Source of the DNA: ZC4RG35 sp964388105
GTDB taxonomy: Bacteria; Actinomycetota; Acidimicrobiia; Spongiisociales; ZC4RG35
Direction: 5' to 3'
DNA: 9,214 nucleotides
NCBI GenBank assembly: GCA_964388105.1
Contig: CAYLYQ010000070.1
Coordinates: 1-9,214 of the forward strand
Shown here: piece after piece, positions 1 through 5,915 of the stretch
Layout of the letters: each line of letters starts with the position of its first letter
Numbering within the stretch: position 1 is the stretch's first letter
Made by a program: the position numbers and the translations under genes
The notes under the pieces: model-generated
Databases searched by the model: none
What the model was told of the DNA's origin: nothing
What the model saw: only the letters and a program-made list of their open reading frames with translations

Positions 1-1248
1 GGCGTCGACCGGGCGGCGATCGAACGCGTCGGCGACCTCTACTCGCGGGCTCCGAACGCAGTGTTCGCCTGGGCGATGGGGATAACCCACCACACCCACG
101 GAGTCGACAACGTGAAGGCCATCGCCAACCTCGCCATGATGCGAGGCATGCTCGGCCGCCCCGGTGCCGGGCTGTTGCCGATCCGGGGGCACTCCAACGT
201 TCAGGGCGTCGGCTCGGTGGGGGTCACACCCAAGTTGAAGAAGGTCGTCTTCGAGCACCTGGAACGGGAACTGGGGGTCACCGACCCCGGCGACGAGGGA
301 CTGGACACCATGGGTTGCATGGTCGGGGCGGCAGAGGGGCGCCTCAAAGCGGGGTTCTGCCTCGGAGGAAACCTCTTCGGGTCCAACCCCGACGCAGCCT
401 TCGCGGCCAAGGCGATGCAGAGTCTGGAGATGGTGGTGTACCTCTCCACCACCCTCAACACGGGGCACGCCGTCGGACGAGGACGGGAGACCATCATCCT
501 CCCGGTCCTGGCCCGCGACGAGGAGCCCCAGGCAACAACGCAAGAGTCGATGTTCAACTACGTGCGGATGTCGGACGGAGGCCCGGCCAGACACGAAGGG
601 CCTCGCAGCGAGGTCTCGGTGATCGCCGACATCGGCGCGCTGGTCGACCGGAGCGGCATCATCGACTGGGAGGCCATGCGGGAACATCGATCGATCCGGC
701 AGGCGATCGGGCGGACCATCCCGGGCTTCGAGGAGATGGCGAAGATCGACGAGGGCCGGAAGGAGTTCCAGATCACCGGGCGCACCTTCCACGAGCCCCG
801 CTTCGCCACCGACACCACCCGGGCGAGGTTCCACCCGGTGCAGATCCCCCCGCTTCGGGGGGGCGAGGAGCATCTGCGGTTGATGACCATCCGGTCGGAA
901 GGGCAGTTCAACACCGTGGTCTACGAAGACGAGGATCGCTACCGGGGCCAGGAGCGCCGGGACGTGATCCTGATGAGCCCGGCCGACGTGACCCGCCTCG
1001 GGCTGGCCGTCGACCTGCCCGTGACGGTGATCGGCGAGGCCGGGAGGATGGAACGGATCCTGGTCCGGACGATCGACATCCCGGCGGGCAACTGCGTCAT
1101 GTACTACCCCGAGGCCAACGTGCTCCTGTCCCGTGAAGTCGACCCCGATTCCCGGACCCCGGCGTTCAAGAACGGCCTCGTCTCAGTGGTGGCTCCCACG
1201 GGGGCCAAGTGGGGTCCGATCACGCCCGCGCACACGACCTCGATCTGA
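1..1248 (+). CDS. FdhF/YdeP-family molybdopterin oxidoreductase, C-terminal part
   Basis: This is the last 415 residues of a molybdopterin-dependent oxidoreductase; the frame is open from base 1, so the N-terminus lies outside the window. Family marks, numbered from base 1, are a GITHHTHGVDNV stretch near residues 27-38, GRPGAG at 52-57, RGHSNVQG at 62-69 and CLGGNLFGSNPD at 120-131. The C-terminal molybdopterin-dinucleotide-binding domain starts near residue 290, with QFNTVVY at 302-308 and MYYPEANVLL at 367-376. This pattern fits the 'oxidoreductase alpha (molybdopterin) subunit' group that includes E. coli YdeP and is related to formate dehydrogenase alpha subunits. The catalytic Cys/Sec region and any iron-sulfur ligands would be upstream, so the substrate, often assumed to be formate, cannot be judged here. 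It converges on the acyltransferase gene with 28 nt between the stop codons. Confidence 0.9.
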   Translation, partial: GVDRAAIERVGDLYSRAPNAVFAWAMGITHHTHGVDNVKAIANLAMMRGMLGRPGAGLLPIRGHSNVQGVGSVGVTPKLKKVVFEHLERELGVTDPGDEGLDTMGCMVGAAEGRLKAGFCLGGNLFGSNPDAAFAAKAMQSLEMVVYLSTTLNTGHAVGRGRETIILPVLARDEEPQATTQESMFNYVRMSDGGPARHEGPRSEVSVIADIGALVDRSGIIDWEAMREHRSIRQAIGRTIPGFEEMAKIDEGRKEFQITGRTFHEPRFATDTTRARFHPVQIPPLRGGEEHLRLMTIRSEGQFNTVVYEDEDRYRGQERRDVILMSPADVTRLGLAVDLPVTVIGEAGRMERILVRTIDIPAGNCVMYYPEANVLLSREVDPDSRTPAFKNGLVSVVAPTGAKWGPITPAHTTSI

Positions 1249-1280
1249 GCCGCATGTCCATGACCACGGCCCCGGCTCAG
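1245..1280. terminator. Inverted repeat spanning both convergent stop codons; candidate bidirectional terminator
   Basis: CTGAGCCG at 1245-1252 is the exact reverse complement of CGGCTCAG at 1273-1280, giving an 8-bp stem with a 20-nt loop. The left arm holds the TGA stop of the oxidoreductase (1246-1248). The right arm holds the TGA stop of the minus-strand acyltransferase (1277-1279). There is no T-tract on either side, so a classical intrinsic terminator is not shown. High-GC bacteria often have hairpins without U-tracts at such sites, so a bidirectional terminator is plausible but inferred. Confidence 0.4.
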
Positions 1281-2326
1281 TAGGCGTCGGGGTCGTCGAA
1301 AGGCTCGGCCGTCTGGGCCAGCCGGTCAGTGATCCAGACATCGATCTCCGCCCACATGTCGAAGAGCCATGTCTCCTGGCCGTCAGGTGGCGGGACCTCC
1401 TCCGCCCGGAATCGCCAGACCCGGACATCGACTTCGGTGTCCATCGGCATGCCGCGCCAGATGTCACCGAAGCCCTCGAACACCTCGAGGCCGGCGTGCC
1501 CGACGAACGACACGTCGGCCGGGGTCTGGAGGGCTGCGAGGGCGGTCATGACCCCGGTGGACCGCGGCGGGAGCGTGTTCTTCAACGCCTCGGCTCGCTC
1601 CGCCAGGTCCGGCCTGCCGATCTGGCGCAGCTTCTCGATGGACCGTCGATGCCGTCCCCGGCTGAAGTTGCCGCCCTCAGGGAAGATGACGAAGGCGTCG
1701 TCAGGGCCCATCGTGGAGGCCATGTCGCGGATCGCGGCCAGGAGCGCATCGCTGCCTCCGTTCGCCGGGACGAAGGCGGTGGGCAGCCGGTTGAGAAGGA
1801 CATCGATCGCCGGGTCCCACTGCAGGAACTCCTTCAGGACGATCCGGGGACGCCGGTTGACCCGGTTGGCGATGCCGTCCATGAGCAGGAGGGAGTCTCC
1901 GGGCCCTGCGTGCCGGCTCAGCACCAGGATCGGCCGCCTGTGACCCTGAGGCGAGGACCGGGGTGGATCGCCGTCGTACACCAGCTCGATCCTGAAGGTG
2001 AGCTTGGCGGAACGGACCAGGCGCCGCAGCATCAGAGCTAGGAGCCAGTAGTGCCGGTCCTGCCAGTAGGCGTTGCGGATGGCCAGGCCGAATCCAGAAG
2101 CGATCCAGAAGCCGAACATGATCACCAGCGCAAGAACCTCCACCGCCAGATAGAAGAAGAGGAACCAGGCGATGCGAAGGACGCGCCACTTGCCGGGCAC
2201 GTAACGGGAGACGAAGGCGGCAGCGGGGATGACGACCGGCAGCGTCAGAATCACGGCCAGGAACCCGAGGATCAGCGCCGGAGCGATCAGAACCCGACGG
2301 ATCAGCCGGTGCGGGGGCCGCGGCAC
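1277..2326 (-). CDS. Membrane-anchored PlsC-family lysophospholipid acyltransferase
   Basis: This 349-residue protein probably transfers an acyl group to a lysophospholipid or glycerol phosphate at the cytoplasmic membrane. Two hydrophobic stretches, about residues 12-38 and 53-82, should anchor it. The acyltransferase motifs follow in family order: an HX4D catalytic motif (His139 to Asp144), FPEGG at 215-219 followed by FSR at 221-223, and LPPRSTGV at 252-259. The last resembles the PRTTG segment of the LCLAT/AGPAT5-type branch more than short bacterial PlsC. It is also longer than typical bacterial PlsC (about 240 residues), with about 90 residues after that motif. The GTG start at 2326 lies 3 nt after the phospholipase stop, and a GGAAGG stretch upstream is a possible ribosome site. 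An out-of-frame ATG at 2333 does not read into this protein. Acyl acceptor and donor are unknown; the fold assignment is firm, the exact reaction is not. Confidence 0.87.
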   Translation of the reverse strand: MPRPPHRLIRRVLIAPALILGFLAVILTLPVVIPAAAFVSRYVPGKWRVLRIAWFLFFYLAVEVLALVIMFGFWIASGFGLAIRNAYWQDRHYWLLALMLRRLVRSAKLTFRIELVYDGDPPRSSPQGHRRPILVLSRHAGPGDSLLLMDGIANRVNRRPRIVLKEFLQWDPAIDVLLNRLPTAFVPANGGSDALLAAIRDMASTMGPDDAFVIFPEGGNFSRGRHRRSIEKLRQIGRPDLAERAEALKNTLPPRSTGVMTALAALQTPADVSFVGHAGLEVFEGFGDIWRGMPMDTEVDVRVWRFRAEEVPPPDGQETWLFDMWAEIDVWITDRLAQTAEPFDDPDAY

Positions 2327-2329
2327 CCG

Positions 2330-3145
2330 TCATCCGCCTTCCAGGTAGGCGGCACTGGCGCGATGGGCGGAGTCGATGAGCTCGGCGGTGTCCGACGTGT
2401 CCCTCCACTTGAGCTGTCGCCGGTCGTCGAAGGCGACCGGGTTGCCGGAGGGAAGGACATGGACCTCCACACCCGGAGGAAGGTCGTCGAGCAGCGTGGA
2501 GAAGCGGTGGCGCCGGGCGATCTCGAAGGAGATCAGCGCGGCTTCGTGGAGACGGCGGGGCGGGCGCAAGGGCGACTCCAAGCGACCCACCTGCAGGACG
2601 TAGACCACATCCGCCCCCAGCGTCAGCGCGCGGGACAGGGGCACCGAGTCGACGAGGCCACCGTCGTAGAAGTGCTCCTCCCCGATCTGCACCGGCGGGA
2701 ACAAAGCCGGGATGGCAGCCGAGGCGAGCAGCGCCTCCACGAGGGGCCCCTCGGTGAACCAGTGCTCCGCGGCTCGCTCGATCGAGGCGGCAACGCACTG
2801 GAAGGGCGTGTCAAGCTCCTCGATCCGCTTGTTGCCGTGGACACCTTTGATCAGCGCCCTCATCTCCCCTGTGGTGTGGAGCGCCGGCCGCATGGCGGCC
2901 ATGTTGCGAAGGCGGTTGAGGCCGCCACGGAAGAGGTCAGCCGCCGACACCGACTCCCAGAGAGCGGTGAGGCGCCTTACCCCTTCGACACCAGGGGAGT
3001 CGGCGATCACCGACCCGTTGAGTGCGCCGATGGAGGTGCCGAGGACGAGGTCGGCCTCGATGCCCGCCTCGACCAGGGCTTGGTACATCCCGACCTCGAC
3101 CGCACCCCAGCGTCCGCCGCCCCCGAGCACGAAGGCTGTGGTCAA
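2330..3145 (-). CDS. Patatin-like phospholipase family protein
   Basis: This 271-residue protein is a patatin-fold Ser/Asp-dyad acyl hydrolase, expected to cleave phospholipids or other acyl esters at the membrane or in the cytosol. All core motifs are present: the oxyanion-hole glycines GGGGRWG at residues 8-14, the nucleophile elbow GTSIG at 36-40 with Ser38, ASAAIPALFPP at 141-151, and DGG at 161-163 with catalytic Asp161. I see no signal peptide or membrane segment. The start is taken as TTG at 3145, giving the typical N-terminus TTAFVLGGGG. The frame stays open far upstream into DNA antisense to potD, but that extension has no domain character. The TTG overlaps the stop of the upstream SnoaL-like gene in a TTGA, and the acyltransferase follows 3 nt after its own stop. 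Translational coupling of the three genes is therefore likely. Confidence 0.9.
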   Translation of the reverse strand: MTTAFVLGGGGRWGAVEVGMYQALVEAGIEADLVLGTSIGALNGSVIADSPGVEGVRRLTALWESVSAADLFRGGLNRLRNMAAMRPALHTTGEMRALIKGVHGNKRIEELDTPFQCVAASIERAAEHWFTEGPLVEALLASAAIPALFPPVQIGEEHFYDGGLVDSVPLSRALTLGADVVYVLQVGRLESPLRPPRRLHEAALISFEIARRHRFSTLLDDLPPGVEVHVLPSGNPVAFDDRRQLKWRDTSDTAELIDSAHRASAAYLEGG

Positions 3146-3516
3146 CCCTCTTCCTCGATGTACCACTCGGTGAAGTCGTAACACCGGTCTCCGTCGAAGC
3201 GGATGACGAACAGGTTGCGATAGCTGGATGGTGGGTCGCCATACCGCGTGCGCCCGGTCACGATGGCGAGCTCGGGGGCCTCGATCATCGGGGTCCACTC
3301 GAACTCCCAGTTCTCGGGGTCGTCGTCGATCTCCTGCCAGTTGGCAACGATCTCGTCGATGCCCTGCCACTCGCCGTCTGCGGTCTGGGGGTCGTAAACG
3401 GCGTCCGGAGTGAACAGGGCGGCGATGTCGGCGGCGTCGTTGGTCGTCCAGGCCTTGATGTACCCGTCCATCCAGCGTTCGAGGCGGTCGTCCATGGCGG
3501 CAAGGTAGCGGCGCAC
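3142..3516 (-). CDS. SnoaL-like/NTF2-fold small protein
   Basis: This protein of up to 124 residues has the pattern of a SnoaL-like alpha+beta barrel (NTF2 superfamily). It has an N-terminal helix, then a KAWTTNDAADIAALFTPDAVY segment (about residues 21-41), a GIDEIVANW helix at 52-60, and closing strands around NLFVIRFDGDRCYDFTEWYIEEE (101-123). Such proteins are ligand-binding domains, isomerases or hydrolases. The fold alone does not give a reaction, and no catalytic residue set is certain here. The GTG at 3516 gives the full length. An ATG at 3495 would give 117 residues and still keep the fold; neither start has a strong ribosome site. It is the first gene of the cassette with the phospholipase and acyltransferase, so a role with lipids is possible but unproven. 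Confidence 0.75.
   Translation of the reverse strand: MRRYLAAMDDRLERWMDGYIKAWTTNDAADIAALFTPDAVYDPQTADGEWQGIDEIVANWQEIDDDPENWEFEWTPMIEAPELAIVTGRTRYGDPPSSYRNLFVIRFDGDRCYDFTEWYIEEEG
3152..3156 (-). promoter_or_regulatory. Ribosome binding site that decides the patatin TTG start
   Basis: On the minus strand GAGGA lies 6 nt before the TTG at 3145, inside a purine-rich run. The same bases encode the Glu-Glu-Glu-Gly tail of the SnoaL-like protein, so the coding end of one gene doubles as the ribosome site of the next. This supports the TTG over the in-frame GTG at 3130. Confidence 0.6.
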
Positions 3517-3607
3517 ACGGTCGCCGCCGGAGAAACGCGGCTCTTCGCGACGCAGGGGGCCTGCATGGTTCTACACTCGCCCCGTCGCCAAGGGAGGAAA
3601 CGCTTAC
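3517..3607. promoter_or_regulatory. Divergent promoter region between lipid cassette and pot operon
   Basis: These 91 bases separate two oppositely transcribed units, so both promoters should lie here. On the plus strand TACACT at 3572-3577 is a fair -10 element for potD, but I see no good -35. On the minus strand TAGAAC at 3568-3573 is a weak -10 candidate that overlaps the plus-strand element. The 7-mer GAAACGC occurs twice as a direct repeat, at 3532-3538 and 3597-3603. No operator could be assigned. The region's promoter role follows from gene layout; the individual elements are weak. Confidence 0.45.
3592..3598 (+). promoter_or_regulatory. Strong Shine-Dalgarno site of potD
   Basis: GGGAGGA lies 9 nt before the potD ATG at 3608. 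It is the strongest ribosome site in the pot operon; potA, potB and potC have weak ones or rely on stop-start coupling. This fits the need for more binding protein than membrane components. Confidence 0.65.
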
Positions 3608-4831
3608 ATGACAGCGCCAAGCCGCCGCACCGGGAGTCGAGACGCTCTGCTGGCCATGTTGGCCGCCGATCGCGGCATCGATCGCAGACGGTTCATCAAA
3701 GGTATGGGGGCCAGCGGTCTCCTCATGCTCGGAGGCCCCGCACTGCTTGCGGCCTGCGCCCGTGACGGTGGTGGCAACGGCGATCGGGTGCTCAACTTCG
3801 CCAACTGGCCCTTCTACGTCGACGTGGTGGAGGAAGACGGCTGGTTCGAGACATCGTCCTTCGACGACTTCACCGAGGCCACGGGGATCACCGTCAACTA
3901 CCTCGAGGAAGTCAACGACAACAGCGACTGGTTCGGAAAGGTGCAGGCCCAGCTTACGGCCGGCGAAAACATCCAGCGCGACCTGGTGGCCCTCACCGAC
4001 TGGATGGCGGCGCGGTTCATCCGTCTCGGTTGGCTGGAGGAGCTCGACCATTCGAAGATCCCGAACATCTCCAACCTGGAGCCGGCGCTGCAGAGCCCGT
4101 CCTTCGATCCGGAGCGCAAGTACACCCTCCCGTGGCAGACCGGCAACACCGCCATCGGCTACAACCCCGAGCTGACCGGTCGGGAGCTCACTTCCATCAA
4201 CGACATCTTCGACCCGGCCTTCTCCGGGCGGGTGTCCATGCTGACGGAGTCTCGGGACACGCTGGGTCTGGTGATGCTGGGAATGGGGATCGATCCATCT
4301 ACCTGCACCATGGATGACATCCACGCCGCAATCGCCGAGATCCAGCCCTACGTGGACAACGGTCACATCCGGCGGTTCACGGGCAACGACTACGGCGACG
4401 ACCTCGTGGCCGGCAACCTCGCCGCTTGCTTCGCCTGGTCGGGGGACGTCGTCCAATTGCAGGCCGACAACCCCGAGCTCCGGTTCCTCGTCCCTGAGGA
4501 GGGCCTGATGCTCTGGGCCGACAACATGATGATTCCCAAGGGTGCCGACAACGTCGAGGAAGCCCACGAGTACATGAACTTCGTGTACGACCCGAAGGTC
4601 GCCGCCAAGATCGCGTCGTGGGTCAACTTCATCCCGCCGGTCGCCGGCACGAAGGAAGCCCTGCTGGAACTGGCCGAAGAGATCGACGACGAGGACCTGG
4701 CCGCGCTGGCCGACGACCCGCTGATCTTCCCGGACGAAGCGACTCTGGCCAAGAGCTACATCTTCCGCGGACTCGACGAGAACGAAGAGCGGGAGATGGA
4801 CGACGCCTTCCAGGCCCTGATCGGAGCCTGA
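3608..4831 (+). CDS. potD: Polyamine ABC transporter substrate-binding lipoprotein PotD
   Basis: This 407-residue extracytoplasmic lipoprotein captures spermidine and/or putrescine and delivers it to PotB-PotC. The N-terminus has a twin-arginine signal (RRRFIK, residues 26-31), a hydrophobic stretch and a lipobox LAAC with Cys50 as the lipidation site, so it should be exported folded and anchored. Compared with my memory of the E. coli PotD site, the ligand-contact positions are largely kept: Trp67 and Tyr70 (NWPFY) for Trp34/Tyr37, Trp277 for Trp229, Trp303 and Asp305 (LWADN) for Trp255/Asp257, Thr130/Trp132 near Ser83/Tyr85, and Phe341 near Tyr293. The acidic pair Asp168/Glu171 appears swapped as Glu214/Asp217. 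It starts the operon and ends 1 nt before the potA start. Exact polyamine preference cannot be read from sequence. Confidence 0.92.
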   Translation: MTAPSRRTGSRDALLAMLAADRGIDRRRFIKGMGASGLLMLGGPALLAACARDGGGNGDRVLNFANWPFYVDVVEEDGWFETSSFDDFTEATGITVNYLEEVNDNSDWFGKVQAQLTAGENIQRDLVALTDWMAARFIRLGWLEELDHSKIPNISNLEPALQSPSFDPERKYTLPWQTGNTAIGYNPELTGRELTSINDIFDPAFSGRVSMLTESRDTLGLVMLGMGIDPSTCTMDDIHAAIAEIQPYVDNGHIRRFTGNDYGDDLVAGNLAACFAWSGDVVQLQADNPELRFLVPEEGLMLWADNMMIPKGADNVEEAHEYMNFVYDPKVAAKIASWVNFIPPVAGTKEALLELAEEIDDEDLAALADDPLIFPDEATLAKSYIFRGLDENEEREMDDAFQALIGA

Positions 4832-4832
4832 T

Positions 4833-5915
4833 TTGACTGACGCCGGCAACGGCATCCCCGCGGTCGAGCTCGACCGCGTCACCAAGAAGTTCACCGATTT
4901 CGTCGCGGTCCACGAGATGACGCTGAGCATCCCGGAGAACACGTTCTTCGCGATGCTGGGGCCCTCAGGATGCGGGAAGACGACCACCCTCCGCATGATC
5001 GGCGGGTTCGAAGACCCGACCTCGGGGACCATCCGGCTCCACGGTGAGGACGTCACCGGGCTCAAGCCGTACCGGCGAGCGGTGAACACGGTCTTCCAGA
5101 GCTACGCGCTCTTCCCCCACATGACAGTGGCTGAGAACGTCGCCTTCGGTTTGCGGCGCAAGAAGGTGGACGATGCCGAGGTCAAGCGACGGGTGGCCGA
5201 GACCCTCGAACTCGTGCAATTGGGGGGACGAGGCGGCAACAAGCCGCGCCAGCTCTCCGGCGGCCAGCAGCAGCGTGTCGCGCTGGCGCGGGCCTTGATC
5301 AACCACCCCAGGGTGCTGCTCCTCGACGAGCCCCTCGGTGCGCTCGACCTCAAGTTGCGCAAAGAGATGCAGATCGAGCTGAAGAGGATCCAGCAGGAAG
5401 TGGGGATCACCTTCATCCACGTCACCCACGACCAGGAGGAGGCCATGACCATGGCCGACTCCATCGCGGTGATGAACCAGGGCCGGATCGAGCGCCTCGG
5501 GGCACCCACCGACATCTACGAGGACCCGCGGACGCCCTTCGTGGCCGGATTCCTGGGGGCTTCCAACCTCATGAACGGGACGGTGTCGGGAAACGACATC
5601 GGCCTCCCCAACGGGTCGGTGATCCGGCTCACCGACGTTCAGGCCGCCCGCTGCAACGGGCACGCGTCGGTGCAGATCGGGGTGCGACCCGAGAAGCTCT
5701 CGTTCTACTCCGAGGACAACCCCAGCACACCGGTCAACCGACTCAGCGGGACCATCGCCGACACCAGCTTCACCGGTGTGTCCACCCACTACTTGGTCGA
5801 GGTGCCCGGGATCGGACAGGTGGCCGTGGTTGAGCAGAACCTCGGTGAGATCCACGCCCCCGGGAAGGATGTCATGGTGGCCTGGAGGCCCGAGCACACC
5901 TTCGTGGTGGAATGA
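4833..5915 (+). CDS. potA: Polyamine ABC transporter ATP-binding protein PotA
   Basis: This 360-residue ATPase powers polyamine import. It has every ABC nucleotide-binding motif: Walker A GPSGCGKTT at residues 43-51, Q-loop Gln89, signature LSGGQ at 141-145, Walker B LLLDEP at 162-167, D-loop GALD at 169-172 and the switch His199 in THDQEEA. The part from about residue 240 is a C-terminal TOBE-type regulatory domain, with VRPEKLSF near 289, as in PotA and MalK-type subunits. Length matches the family (about 360-380). The TTG start at 4833 has GGAG 6 nt upstream and lies 1 nt after the potD stop. The 3' end overlaps potB in an ATGA. A 20-bp perfect palindrome lies within codons 9-16. Confidence 0.95.
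   Translation: MTDAGNGIPAVELDRVTKKFTDFVAVHEMTLSIPENTFFAMLGPSGCGKTTTLRMIGGFEDPTSGTIRLHGEDVTGLKPYRRAVNTVFQSYALFPHMTVAENVAFGLRRKKVDDAEVKRRVAETLELVQLGGRGGNKPRQLSGGQQQRVALARALINHPRVLLLDEPLGALDLKLRKEMQIELKRIQQEVGITFIHVTHDQEEAMTMADSIAVMNQGRIERLGAPTDIYEDPRTPFVAGFLGASNLMNGTVSGNDIGLPNGSVIRLTDVQAARCNGHASVQIGVRPEKLSFYSEDNPSTPVNRLSGTIADTSFTGVSTHYLVEVPGIGQVAVVEQNLGEIHAPGKDVMVAWRPEHTFVVE
4859..4878. repeat. 20-bp perfect palindrome inside potA 5' end
   Basis: The half-site CGCGGTCGAG is followed directly by its reverse complement CTCGACCGCG. In mRNA it could fold as an 8-bp GC-rich stem with an AGCU loop, starting 26 nt after the first base of the potA start. It encodes part of the PAVELDRV segment, a region of ordinary sequence in this family, so chance plus codon bias is not excluded. 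Confidence 0.75.

Noticed and set aside
846..862. 7-bp GC hairpin CCCCCCG / CGGGGGG with a 3-nt loop
   Set aside because: It lies in the middle of the oxidoreductase coding region at ordinary Pro-Pro-Leu-Arg-Gly-Gly codons, with no junction or start nearby; likely a by-product of GC-rich codon use.
315..1136. 273-residue plus-strand open frame inside the oxidoreductase
   Set aside because: It is an out-of-frame shadow made of Arg/Pro/Gly repeats; the overlapping frame carries the oxidoreductase motifs.
2051..3181. 376-residue plus-strand open frame
   Set aside because: It is antisense to the phospholipase and acyltransferase, which have intact catalytic motifs; its own sequence is charged and featureless.
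3146..5089. Long minus-strand open frame extending the patatin gene far upstream to about 919 residues
   Set aside because: Only the part from 3145 down shows patatin motifs. The rest is antisense to potD and start of potA, has low-complexity GC-driven composition, and those plus-strand genes are clearly real.
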